From: Promethearchaeota archaeon
GTDB lineage: Archaea; Asgardarchaeota; Lokiarchaeia; Sigyniarchaeales; SOKP01
Direction: 5' to 3'
Length of the DNA stretch: 64,000 nucleotides
Assembly: GCA_019057795.1 (NCBI GenBank)
Contig: JAHLWS010000068.1
Location: 1-64,000, forward strand
Position 1 is the stretch's first letter. Each line of letters starts with the position of its first letter. The notes beneath the pieces were generated by a model. The model saw only the letters and a list, made by a program, of their open reading frames with translations. It made no database searches and was not told where the DNA came from. Shown one piece after another: positions 55,323-63,995 of the stretch. The translations under genes and the position numbers were made by a program.

Positions 55323-56120
55323 ATGATCTTAGAGAGCACCGTTAAACTTGTTCTAGATATCTACAAATATCATAAAATCATACCACCAAGAGTCAGCAAA
55401 GTAGTTATTGGGTTGGGATATACGGGCGTTGAATTAGAAGCATTAGCTTACGGTCCCTTTTTAGGGTTAGCGGCGACTCTACCCGCTATGATACAATCAA
55501 CCGATTGGCAAGAAGATAATCCTTTTACTGAAGAACAAAATCGAGAAAATTATAGTCTAACTTGGCTTTTTAGTTCGGGAGACCAAAACAGATTAAATAC
55601 TGATTTTCAAAGTTACGTTAAAAATAAAGAAGATGGCATAAAACGGAGGCTGAGATTAAGCAACGTTGAAGACGCACCAGAAGACGTTCTAGACGCGCTC
55701 GATAGATATAGAAAAGAAGTTTACAACAAAATCTTAGCAGATTTAAGGGGCAAACAAGCTGCGCCTTCAATGGCTATTACGGGGAGCTCAAATTACAAAG
55801 GTAACTTCGACAAAAGAGAAAGCATCGAAAGAAACGCGTACGAGAAATACAAAAAAGTAGATAACGCGGTAGATAGGGTCGTAGGGCAATACGCAAACTT
55901 AAAAAAAATCAGAACCGCTGAGGAGAGAAGGCAAGAATACCGAGAAATGATCACGCCTAAATTAATAGAAGCTAAGGCAAAAGGAAAGAAAGCGTTTTCT
56001 TACCTTGATAATAGATGGTACGACATAATTAGAGTGAACAAGAAATCCATAACGGTTCGTTCGGATTTTATGGGAGATTTTACGATATACAAGCACTTCA
56101 TCAAATCAATTGAGAAATAA
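55323..56120 (+). CDS. Phage/plasmid-like hypothetical protein
   Basis: This 265-aa GC-richer gene is embedded among host genes. Residues about 145-185 (APSMAITGSSNYKGNF, then RESIERNAYEKYKKVDNAV) resemble a segment in phage and plasmid proteins that reads SxMITGPANYP followed by a Lys/Arg-rich helix. The N-terminal 90 residues are unrecognised and include a hydrophobic stretch. The C-terminal part is a small beta domain (YDIIRVNKKSITVRSDF). The mobile-element link is inference from that motif and base composition. Confidence 0.6.
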   Translation: MILESTVKLVLDIYKYHKIIPPRVSKVVIGLGYTGVELEALAYGPFLGLAATLPAMIQSTDWQEDNPFTEEQNRENYSLTWLFSSGDQNRLNTDFQSYVKNKEDGIKRRLRLSNVEDAPEDVLDALDRYRKEVYNKILADLRGKQAAPSMAITGSSNYKGNFDKRESIERNAYEKYKKVDNAVDRVVGQYANLKKIRTAEERRQEYREMITPKLIEAKAKGKKAFSYLDNRWYDIIRVNKKSITVRSDFMGDFTIYKHFIKSIEK

Positions 56121-56205
56121 CGAGGTTAAGAAATTGGCTAAAAAACTCCGATACCTTTTTCCCCAAGATCCTGACCAGCAAAACCCTTTACAACAAGCTA
56201 TTTGA
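56110..56205 (+). CDS. Possible 31-aa downstream ORF
   Basis: A TTG at 56110, overlapping the end of the previous gene, opens a short frame ending LRYLFPQDPDQQNPLQQAI before TGA. The residues look protein-like, so it is either a small gene or a fragment. The rest of the gap to 56410 is AT-rich and empty. Confidence 0.3.
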   Translation: MRNNEVKKLAKKLRYLFPQDPDQQNPLQQAI

Positions 56206-56410
56206 AGAAATCTGATTCTAATTTTCAAGAATAGTGTTTGGAATCGAATTTAAATTTTTAACTTGACATTTTGTTAAAATAATCATTATCTTTGATTTTA
56301 TTTGACTTTAGCAGCAATTTTGCTATAATTTAATAAAAATATAAAAATATAAAATAGAATAATTTATAATTTTATTAATTTATAATTTTTTTTATTTTTG
56401 AGTTTTTCTT

Positions 56411-59074
56411 TTGACTACCACTTCTAAGGATTATTTCATTGTCTTTGATAGAAATTTTCAAAAAAAACTATATTTCAATGTAAACTTCTTTTATCTGAAA
56501 TCGTATAAGAAAAAAAGACAAATCTTTTCTTACATCAATAAGCCATTCTTTAGAGGTTTAGTACTTTTTGGGTTAGACTTTAAAGATAAAGTACGCCCCG
56601 TAAATTTTTCCAAGATTCAAGAAAACGACCATTTAGAGCAAATAAATCCGCGGCTCCTTAAAAAATTTTTAATTGACGAAAAAAATAAATTTATTGGTTT
56701 TTCAAGCCAAACTGATCCAGAAGAATTCAAACTAATAAAACAAATGCTTGAAAATTTTCAGTTCGACGAAAATAATATTGTCTACCTAACATTTTGCAAA
56801 TCTTGTTTAGAGGATAAAAAATTCACTATTTTAAGCGAAAAAACCAAGATAAAATCGTTATTAAATCAATATATTTGCTCTGATTGCGCGTTGGATATTG
56901 TTCTAAAACAAGCACAAGTTGCGGGCCTTATTTCTTCTCATAAAATCAATCTTAAACTTAAGAATTTTTTTAATCATTTAATTTTAAAATTTAGGGATAC
57001 TAATAGAGTACTAAAAGCTTTTAAAGTGGATTTTAACCCCGTTAAAAACAAGGACTTGACATTGTATGATGTCGACAGAAATCCTCCAATTAGCAAAAAA
57101 TACCTCAACTATTCGATTGATAACCTTAAAATTCACAAAGATTTTAAAGCTTTGTTAAAAACGCTTAATATTTTGACTTTACTACCGATACAAGTAATTT
57201 CAATTGAAAGAGGTTTGATAGAAGAGCATAATAATCAATTGGTTATGGCACCCACATCTGCAGGTAAAACTTTAGTTGGCGAATTAGCAGGGATTACAAG
57301 AGTGTTGAGTGAAAAGCGTAAAATGCTTTATTTAGTACCGATAGTAGCACTAGCTAATGTTAGAACAGAAGAATTTAAGAGTAAATATAAAAAACTTAAC
57401 TTAAAAATTATTAAGAAAGTCGGAGAATCTATCCTTGAAAAAAAAGGACCGGACGATTTAGGCACACTGAGAACCGCTGATGTGATTATCGGTACATACG
57501 AAGCTATTGATTACATTTTAAGAAGTGGTAATAAAGAAAAACTAGGAACAATAGGATCAATAATTATCGATGAGATTCAGACTTTAAGCGATCAAAACCG
57601 AGGGTTCATTTTGGATGGTTTTATAGCGAGATTAAAGTCTATCTTTAAAGATGTGCAATTTTTATATTTAAGCGCAACAATAGGTGCGCCAGAAGCTTTA
57701 GCGAAGAAGTTGGGTTGCATTTTGATTAATTACAATAATAGACCTGTTCCTATTGAACGCCATTTAATATTATGTCTCAATGAATCAATAAAGCTCAGAA
57801 ATATTACAAAATTAGTGCGAGCTGCATACTCAGAAACCTCTACATATGGGTTTAGAGGTCAATCTATAATATTCACAAATTCAAGAAAAAAGTGCGAATC
57901 ACTAGCTAATTACCTACAAAATAAAGGATTAAAAGTGATGTCATATCACTCTGGGCTAACACATGAAGAGCGTAAAGTAATTGAATTTAAATTTCAAAAG
58001 CAACATATTTCAGCAGTTGTCGCAACAGCAGCTTTAGCGGCTGGAGTAGATTTTCCGGCAAAACAAGTGATTTTTGAATCGCTAGTTATGGGGATCAGCT
58101 TATTAACTGTTGCCGAATTTGAGCAAATGTTAGGAAGGGCTGGAAGGCTAAAAAAACATGATGTTGGATTGGCATATCTACTTGTAGAACCGGGAAAAAT
58201 ATGTTCTCATGAAACTAAAATAACCGAAGAAAATATTGCTATTAACTTATTAAATGGAAAAATAAAAGACTTTGAATTACAGCTTGACGAGGATAAATTT
58301 TTAACGGAGCTATTAGCGTTCATCTCAACATATAATGAAGGAGTCGAGAAAGAGAAAATATATAAATTCTATAACTTTTTAATTAATTCTGATTACGAAT
58401 TAGAAGAGTTTTTAAAAAAATTATTAAAACTTAAACTTATTCAAATACAAAATAATTCTCTATATAAACCCACTTTATTAGGTCAAGCCGTTGCTAAATC
58501 TTTTTTAACCGTTGAAAAAAGCCTGGAAATTATTAATAGCTTAAAAAAGAAAGAGAAAAAGATTATTGATATTGTTCTTGAATTAAAAGCATTGAGAAAC
58601 GTTTATTTAACAAAAAAAGTTGTAGCAGATTTATCGAAAAACTATCAAAGATCAAAATATTTTTCTAATAATTTCTTCAGCGCAGCAGTCTTATCGTTGA
58701 TGGATGCTAATTATGTGAAGAAAAGAAAAACATTTTCCCGCGAATTTATAGAATATATTGTTAAATGGACAAGAGAAATTTTCAACTGCGATTGTAAGGA
58801 TAGCCCTTATTGTGAATGTGGAAGGTTGAACTTAGAGAGAATCATCTTGAATTTAAGAATTGAGGACAACTTCTCAATTGAAGAGCTTAGTAATTACTTA
58901 GAAGAAGAATACAACATTTTAGTATTTAAAGGGGATCTTATTAACTATCTGGAAAGTTTAATATATTCGTTTGAAAGCATATTTAATATTTCAAAAGGGC
59001 TGCCCAAGCTGGATTCTGATTATAAGAAGGAACTTTTAGAGATTCCCGAAATAATAGAAAGAATTAAGAATTGA
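56411..59074 (+). CDS. ASH-Ski2-like archaeal helicase with zinc fingers
   Basis: This 887-aa SF2 helicase shows Walker A (MAPTSAGKT), a DEIQ box (IIIDEIQTLSDQNRG), motif III (YLSATIGAP), motif V (TAALAAGVDFPAKQ) and motif VI (QMLGRAGRLK). A four-Cys zinc finger (CKSC ... CSDC) lies at about 123-160, and a C-terminal Cys cluster (CDCKDSPYCECGR) at about 798-812. Zinc-finger Ski2 helicases specific to archaea (ASH-Ski2, DUF5814-type) work with the 5'-3' exonuclease aRNase J and the exosome in RNA turnover. The frame starts with TTG at 56411. Composition is host-like, unlike the SWIM helicase at 38 kb. Confidence 0.85.
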   Translation: MTTTSKDYFIVFDRNFQKKLYFNVNFFYLKSYKKKRQIFSYINKPFFRGLVLFGLDFKDKVRPVNFSKIQENDHLEQINPRLLKKFLIDEKNKFIGFSSQTDPEEFKLIKQMLENFQFDENNIVYLTFCKSCLEDKKFTILSEKTKIKSLLNQYICSDCALDIVLKQAQVAGLISSHKINLKLKNFFNHLILKFRDTNRVLKAFKVDFNPVKNKDLTLYDVDRNPPISKKYLNYSIDNLKIHKDFKALLKTLNILTLLPIQVISIERGLIEEHNNQLVMAPTSAGKTLVGELAGITRVLSEKRKMLYLVPIVALANVRTEEFKSKYKKLNLKIIKKVGESILEKKGPDDLGTLRTADVIIGTYEAIDYILRSGNKEKLGTIGSIIIDEIQTLSDQNRGFILDGFIARLKSIFKDVQFLYLSATIGAPEALAKKLGCILINYNNRPVPIERHLILCLNESIKLRNITKLVRAAYSETSTYGFRGQSIIFTNSRKKCESLANYLQNKGLKVMSYHSGLTHEERKVIEFKFQKQHISAVVATAALAAGVDFPAKQVIFESLVMGISLLTVAEFEQMLGRAGRLKKHDVGLAYLLVEPGKICSHETKITEENIAINLLNGKIKDFELQLDEDKFLTELLAFISTYNEGVEKEKIYKFYNFLINSDYELEEFLKKLLKLKLIQIQNNSLYKPTLLGQAVAKSFLTVEKSLEIINSLKKKEKKIIDIVLELKALRNVYLTKKVVADLSKNYQRSKYFSNNFFSAAVLSLMDANYVKKRKTFSREFIEYIVKWTREIFNCDCKDSPYCECGRLNLERIILNLRIEDNFSIEELSNYLEEEYNILVFKGDLINYLESLIYSFESIFNISKGLPKLDSDYKKELLEIPEIIERIKN

Positions 59075-59118
59075 AGAAATTTCACTCCTAATACTTTTGT
59101 GCCATCGAAGATTGGAAT

Positions 59119-59613
59119 TCAAACTTGCTTTCCAATGAGTTCACTTCCACAAAATTCACAAATTTTTTGGTTTTCTTCAGTAATTTCCTTTTTACAAAAT
59201 GAACAATATTTATCATAAGGTAAATTCTTAGGAATTTTTGTCTGAATTAAGGGATACTCAAGTTTTTCTTGGGATGGCATTATTATAAATTTCCATGTAA
59301 AAGATAAATTCGAAATTTTACTACCAAAAGAGATTTTATGTTTTCCTGATATAATATTTGAACGATTTGGGAAAATTAAAACGAAATTATCTATTGGAGT
59401 TATATTTTCATTAAAAATTTTAGAGAGATCTTGATTATTATAAAAAACACCGTTTAACCTTATATGAAAACTATTAGGGAAGAGATCTATGTCAAAAATT
59501 ATAGTTCCATCTATTTTAATTGTTAAACCTTTTAATTCTTCCAAGAAATTCCGTTTTAATGTTTCAACTTTTATAGAAAATTCTAAGTAATCGCCATTTA
59601 TTTCTACTTTCAT
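59119..59613 (-). CDS. Hypothetical protein with C-terminal zinc ribbon
   Basis: I choose ATG 59613 (MKVEINGDYLEF); the frame is open to 59655. The 164-aa protein is beta-rich and ends with a double zinc knuckle (YCSFCKKEI, then KICEFCGSELIG). It is convergent with the ASH-Ski2-like helicase. No further assignment. Confidence 0.65.
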   Translation of the reverse strand: MKVEINGDYLEFSIKVETLKRNFLEELKGLTIKIDGTIIFDIDLFPNSFHIRLNGVFYNNQDLSKIFNENITPIDNFVLIFPNRSNIISGKHKISFGSKISNLSFTWKFIIMPSQEKLEYPLIQTKIPKNLPYDKYCSFCKKEITEENQKICEFCGSELIGKQV

Positions 59614-59812
59614 AAATCTTTTTAACAAAAATGAAGGTACGCGCAGTAAACACACCTTACTTAATTTTTTTATTCTCTATATATTTTATAAACAATCATT
59701 TTACAATATTTAACTAAGAAATAAAATAATATTTTTAGTAATTAATTGATTAAGGTTATTTTTAATTTCCCTTCATGGAATTAAAATTTTATTCTATTAT
59801 TGAATTTTATAA

Positions 59813-61018
59813 TTATGAAACAGCAATAGAATACGGATATAACCCTATACCCTCTATCCCATCAACCAATACGGCATTTGGGATTACTTTCTTAATTATA
59901 TTATACCCCGCGTTGACATCGGCGTTCAAAATAATTCCTTTCTTGCTTCGAAATAGCCCCCTGTTAATTCGCTTTCCGGCATAGTTTTTTTGTTTTTGAA
60001 TCGATTCGCTATCTAAAAAACTGCATTTAGAGGTATAAGATTCCTCTTCTAAGATAACATCGATTCCTACTAATTTGGATTTGTATTGAATTTGAGAAAT
60101 CAATTTGAAATAGGGTAGCTGAACGAATCTTTGGTTATTTCTCCGCCCCATGTTTATTTTTTGTTTCCAGAATCGATTATAACCTATAATTATCGTTCCA
60201 AGATTATTATCGACGCAATAATTAATAATTATTCTTGAAATTTTGTGAAATTGGTCGTTAATTTTATTATTTCGCTTTTTAGTTAGTTTTTGAATTCTTC
60301 TCGTTTCAAACGCGATCCCTCGCTTATCTTTAACGCTTTTATATCTTGCTAATTGTTTGTTATAGAACTGATTAATGGCCTTCGCAATACCGCCTTTAAT
60401 AATTGCTGGTTGTAGTCCGGCATTATTTACCATAGTTACGATATTTACCAATCCTAAATCAATCCCTAAAATTCTTTTTTTATCTAACTTTAGATTTTTT
60501 ACGTCTTTCTCGTATATAATCTCTACAACGTAGTATATTCCCTTAGGAACGAGCCTTACCTGATGTAATTGGCTTTTAATTCGCGCTTTTATAGGAGTTA
60601 TGGCTACTTTTTCAGGATAATACAAATAACCTTCCTTGATTCGGCATTGTTGATTAGTGAAAATAAGCACGAACTCTCCGTTCTTCTTCTTATATTTTGG
60701 AGGTCTGGGTCGGCTTTGATACTTTCTTGGTTGAGCCCTCCATTTTTTAAGGGAATTAAAAAACGATTTCAAATTCTTATCAACTAATCTTAATATCTGT
60801 TGGGCTGTTTGTGAGGGAAGTTTCTGATACGCCTCTTTATCTTTTAACATGTACCATAAATCGTAGTATCTTAGCCAGTTTCCTAAATAAAAAAATTCTT
60901 GCCTTACATAATAATTTGCCACATTATAGATATTTTTGGATAAATGGCATAAACACGAGAGGTTTGCTGTCTTTTTTATCTGGATTTGTTCAGTCAGTCT
61001 CATTCCTATGAGTTTCAA
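59813..61018 (-). CDS. tnpB: TnpB (IS200/IS605-type RNA-guided nuclease)
   Basis: This 401-aa protein has the TnpB RuvC-like site: Asp187 in RILGIDLGLVN, a Glu at 325/326 in LEEESYTSKCSFLD and Asp367 in LNADVNAGYNI. The usual four-Cys zinc finger is reduced (SKCSFLD), as in a TnpB subgroup where the motif reads TSKASFLD. TnpB cuts DNA guided by an omega RNA, typically encoded at the 3' end of its own gene (here about 59,700-59,900 on the minus strand). No TnpA is next to it, so the element would need one in trans. Confidence 0.88.
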   Translation of the reverse strand: MKLIGMRLTEQIQIKKTANLSCLCHLSKNIYNVANYYVRQEFFYLGNWLRYYDLWYMLKDKEAYQKLPSQTAQQILRLVDKNLKSFFNSLKKWRAQPRKYQSRPRPPKYKKKNGEFVLIFTNQQCRIKEGYLYYPEKVAITPIKARIKSQLHQVRLVPKGIYYVVEIIYEKDVKNLKLDKKRILGIDLGLVNIVTMVNNAGLQPAIIKGGIAKAINQFYNKQLARYKSVKDKRGIAFETRRIQKLTKKRNNKINDQFHKISRIIINYCVDNNLGTIIIGYNRFWKQKINMGRRNNQRFVQLPYFKLISQIQYKSKLVGIDVILEEESYTSKCSFLDSESIQKQKNYAGKRINRGLFRSKKGIILNADVNAGYNIIKKVIPNAVLVDGIEGIGLYPYSIAVS

Positions 61019-61023
61019 AAGAC

Positions 61024-61056
61024 ATTTACACTAATATAAAACGAGAGGGTGTAAAT
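61024..61056. repeat. Hairpin upstream of tnpB, candidate element end
   Basis: ATTTACAC (61024-61031) and GTGTAAAT (61049-61056) can form an 8-bp stem with a 17-nt loop. IS200/IS605 elements end in subterminal hairpins, so this could mark the tnpB-proximal end. Confidence 0.4.
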
Positions 61057-61192
61057 TTACAGATAATTTAGAGGCATTTTAAGGAATTTGTAAATGAATA
61101 AAAATAAAATAATTGAAATATTATATAATAATTAATTACTTGATTAAATCGAAGATAAAAGTAAAGAATTAATAAAACAAACTTCTAATTAT

Positions 61193-61759
61193 ATGATTTA
61201 TACTATTTTTCTTTATCAAAGCCACACAGGTTTACTGATATACGATAAGAATTTTCAAGAGATAAATGCTGGAAAAATGGAAATGTTTAATTCATTTTTT
61301 TCTACAATAAAATCTTATGTTTCCGAACTAGTACTTGACGGTTCAAAAGAATTAAAAAACGTCGAGCTAGGCGATTATACGGTTTCAATTACTTCGCTCT
61401 CTAAGGTTAAAGTTGATATGGTTATTATCGCTGATAAAGAGGATGCTAAAGTTATAAACAAATTAATTCCTAAGTTAATTAAATTACTTCAGAAGTACGA
61501 ACAACAATTTCTTTCTTGGGATGGGAAAAGCGAAGAATTTAAAATATTGGATCATCCACTTACTGAATTAGTATTAGCAAATGTAAAAGATGTGAAGAAA
61601 ACATTGCTTAAAAGCCCTGAGCAGATACTTAAATCAATATGGCCTCATAAAAAGAAATTAACAGAAGAAGAGTTTGAAAATCTAGTCCAGGAAAGAGATC
61701 TCTTGATTTTTAAGATAGAAAACGCTGTTAATATCCCAAGTAAACTAGCGAAGTCTTAA
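61193..61759 (+). CDS. Longin-like domain protein, N-terminal part (in-frame stop after it)
   Basis: This 188-aa frame begins with a longin/roadblock-like fold (MIYTIFLYQSHTGLLIYDKN, then VELGDYTVSITSLSKVKVD, then MVIIADKEDAK). Such domains are expanded in Asgard archaea and often pair with small GTPases. A helical part follows. The TAA at 61757-61759 is followed in the same frame by more than 120 open codons, so the native protein probably extends to 62140. Confidence 0.7.
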   Translation: MIYTIFLYQSHTGLLIYDKNFQEINAGKMEMFNSFFSTIKSYVSELVLDGSKELKNVELGDYTVSITSLSKVKVDMVIIADKEDAKVINKLIPKLIKLLQKYEQQFLSWDGKSEEFKILDHPLTELVLANVKDVKKTLLKSPEQILKSIWPHKKKLTEEEFENLVQERDLLIFKIENAVNIPSKLAKS

Positions 61760-61804
61760 ACGGTTGTAGAGCTTTCAGAAAAATTACAAGATGAGGACAC
61801 ATTT

Positions 61805-62140
61805 TTGAAATACCAAGGTGAGGTAAGCAAATTTAAAAATGAATTGAAGGATGCAAAGTTCAAATTGAATTATTATTTAAACAAGATCAAGACTTCGCTA
61901 AACGAAGCTATTGATAATTTAGGTAATAACCCAATTCATTTGGGAGATTTTAAAAATTCTTATCTAAATTTGTACTCATTTAGCACAAAATTAAAACTAG
62001 TAAAGGAAAACGGTTGGGAACTTTACCGTGAACTAGCAAGCAAGCTCATTGATAAAGATTCTTTGTCCGATCATGAACTCTCTGAAATCGTTCAAACTTT
62101 ATTAAATATGAGTACTAATGTGGAAGATTATCTAAATTAA
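61805..62140 (+). pseudogene. Helical C-terminal part of the longin-like gene
   Basis: The frame is identical to that of the preceding ORF and is open from just after its TAA. The first residues (TVVELSEKLQDEDTFLKYQG) run straight into this 111-aa Lys/Glu-rich helical segment. The only start is a weak TTG at 61805. I read the whole as one gene split by a single stop, either a recent nonsense mutation or stop-codon readthrough. Confidence 0.65.
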
Positions 62141-62166
62141 AAATTTTTATGAAGAAAACTTAGCAC

Positions 62167-63366
62167 TTATTTTATGTGTAATTCTATAATATCATTTTCT
62201 TTTAATTCGTAATCTAATCCCACTTTCTTCTTTAATTGTCGAGCATCTTTTCGAATGACTATTGCGTAATCAAAAGACTCAAAAAATTTACGGTGTATTT
62301 TTATGGATACATCTCTTACCGTTGGGATAGGATCAATATCCAAAATTAAAGGTTTTTCAGCAACAACACCCTTATTCATTGTATAAACCTTCATTTTTTT
62401 TAAATGGTTTAAGATCACTTCCCCAAAATTATTGGGAATCACTTTCTTTCTTACGCTTGTCCCAATTATTAGGGGAAATTTATCTGAATACAACTCTTCT
62501 AAGTTATGAAATGTATTTTCTGTTAGCGATAGGTCTCCTTTTGTTCCCAGAATAATTGCTTTTTTATAAACTACGGAAGAATTTAAAGTATCGACAATGT
62601 GGTCGAGAGTAATCTTCCCAAAAACTCTTACAATAGCATTTCGTATACCTCCTGCGTGTGTTATTTCTCTGATTCTTTCAGTCAATTCTTCAATGTTGTT
62701 GTTATTTTTAGATTCACTAGTTAGATAGAATACTTGTATCTTATTGGCTCCCGATTTTTCAATCGTAATTGGAGGAGGGGGCACATTGATTCTTACATGA
62801 GATTTGCTCAGCTCGCTTAAAAGTAAATCCATTTGCTCCTTATAGTCTCGAGATAAATCGACGCAAAAGCACAGTAAATCCGCCGCTCTTAATTGCGATA
62901 TGATTTCTTTACCATTTCCTATTCCAATTGAAGCTCCTTCCATAATCGAAGGCATATCAACAATTTGATAGCGGACTTTATCGTATTCATATATTCCTAT
63001 CTCCGGGATAGATGTGAATTTGCCAATTTTTTCTTTAGCAGCCCCCGTCAATAAATTTAATAGAGAGGTTTTTCCTACACCGGGAGTGTGATAATCGCTT
63101 ATTAATATTACTTGAATGCCTTCCTTTTTAATCGAGAAAGGACTAACCATTTTACTGATGGATTTGACTCGTGCTTTTTCCGAATCTTGTTCTCTCCTAA
63201 GTTTTGCGAGGCGAGATTTATTCAAAGCCACTATTTTTTCTGTAGATTTATGTTTCGGAACTAAAGATAGAAATTCTTCAAGACGTTTTATTTTCTCGTC
63301 TATAGAAGAAGCATCCAGATACTTATTGTATGCTGCTTGAGCTTCAGCCCCAATATTTGAGCTCAT
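62167..63366 (-). CDS. DRG/Obg-like GTPase with TGS domain
   Basis: This 399-aa protein has a basic helical N-terminus (KSRLAKLRREQDSEKARVK), then a G domain with Walker A HTPGVGKTSLLNLLTG (near residue 93) and a switch-II-like VDMPSIMEG, where the canonical DxPG reads DMPS. Its G4-like motif is GTKGD instead of NKxD. A TGS domain (PTVRDVSIKIHRKFFESF, then ENDIIELHIK) closes it. This architecture is DRG-like, which suggests ribosome or RNA association, but G1, G3 and G4 are all non-standard. It lies 12 bp after a longin-like gene in one operon. Confidence 0.8.
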   Translation of the reverse strand: MSSNIGAEAQAAYNKYLDASSIDEKIKRLEEFLSLVPKHKSTEKIVALNKSRLAKLRREQDSEKARVKSISKMVSPFSIKKEGIQVILISDYHTPGVGKTSLLNLLTGAAKEKIGKFTSIPEIGIYEYDKVRYQIVDMPSIMEGASIGIGNGKEIISQLRAADLLCFCVDLSRDYKEQMDLLLSELSKSHVRINVPPPPITIEKSGANKIQVFYLTSESKNNNNIEELTERIREITHAGGIRNAIVRVFGKITLDHIVDTLNSSVVYKKAIILGTKGDLSLTENTFHNLEELYSDKFPLIIGTSVRKKVIPNNFGEVILNHLKKMKVYTMNKGVVAEKPLILDIDPIPTVRDVSIKIHRKFFESFDYAIVIRKDARQLKKKVGLDYELKENDIIELHIK

Positions 63367-63378
63367 AAAGATAATACC

Positions 63379-63834
63379 TTAAAAAATTGATCGAAATCTA
63401 TCTTCCGTTTTTAATTTCAAATCTCCTATGATATCGTCGACACGGCTTTCAAATTTCTTAAAGAATTTTTCTTTTTTTGAAAAAATATCATTAAGAGAAT
63501 ATCTATTAAGAAAATGCGATTCAATTTCTTCTAGATGTCTTTTAACGATCCCTGAGTCCGTTTCTTTTTCGGTAATAGCAAAAGAAATCAATGGTTGTTT
63601 ATTTGATTCATCATTTGGTAATGAAATTAATTCACAATAACAGACTAGTTTAAACGAGGCTAAAGAAATAACATTAATATCATCTCCAAAGACTTCTGTT
63701 GTGAAGCTTTCAAGAGCAGATAGAAATCCCGCCCTCAATTCTGGGTCTAACCCCACTCCGGTATCTGAATCGTAATATCTTATGTTTAGGATATTACGTA
63801 TGCCTAAATTTATACCAAGTTCTAAAATAGCCAT
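63379..63834 (-). CDS. Longin-like protein paired with the GTPase
   Basis: This 151-aa protein has a longin-like pattern: a first strand (MAILELGINLGIRNILNIRY), a helix (LRAGFLSALESFTTEVFG) and later strands (FKLVCYCELISLP, then QPLISFAITEKETD), followed by helices. It precedes the DRG-like GTPase gene by 12 bp. In Asgard archaea longin and roadblock proteins commonly neighbour GTPases and may act as platforms or exchange factors; that role here is inferred. Confidence 0.65.
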   Translation of the reverse strand: MAILELGINLGIRNILNIRYYDSDTGVGLDPELRAGFLSALESFTTEVFGDDINVISLASFKLVCYCELISLPNDESNKQPLISFAITEKETDSGIVKRHLEEIESHFLNRYSLNDIFSKKEKFFKKFESRVDDIIGDLKLKTEDRFRSIF

Positions 63835-63936
63835 ATTTTTAAAAATTTCTTAATTTTTAAGATTGGGATAAAATTTAATCCTAAGCATATTAGGTCGTAG
63901 ATATATTAATAATTTAACTTATATTTTTAACTATTT

Positions 63937-63995
63937 AATAGACCATTTTTGATTCCGTTTTTATATGATTTTTTCGTTTATAAGAATGGTCTATT
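63937..63995. repeat. Perfect 11-bp inverted repeat near the right edge
   Basis: AATAGACCATT (63937-63947) and AATGGTCTATT (63985-63995) are exact inverted copies separated by 37 bp of AT-rich DNA. They lie upstream of the longin/GTPase operon and could be an operator, a transcript hairpin or an element end. Confidence 0.6.

Noticed and set aside
59775..59984. Rightward 69-aa ORF over the tnpB 3' end
   Set aside because: It is antisense to TnpB catalytic codons and has no recognisable features.
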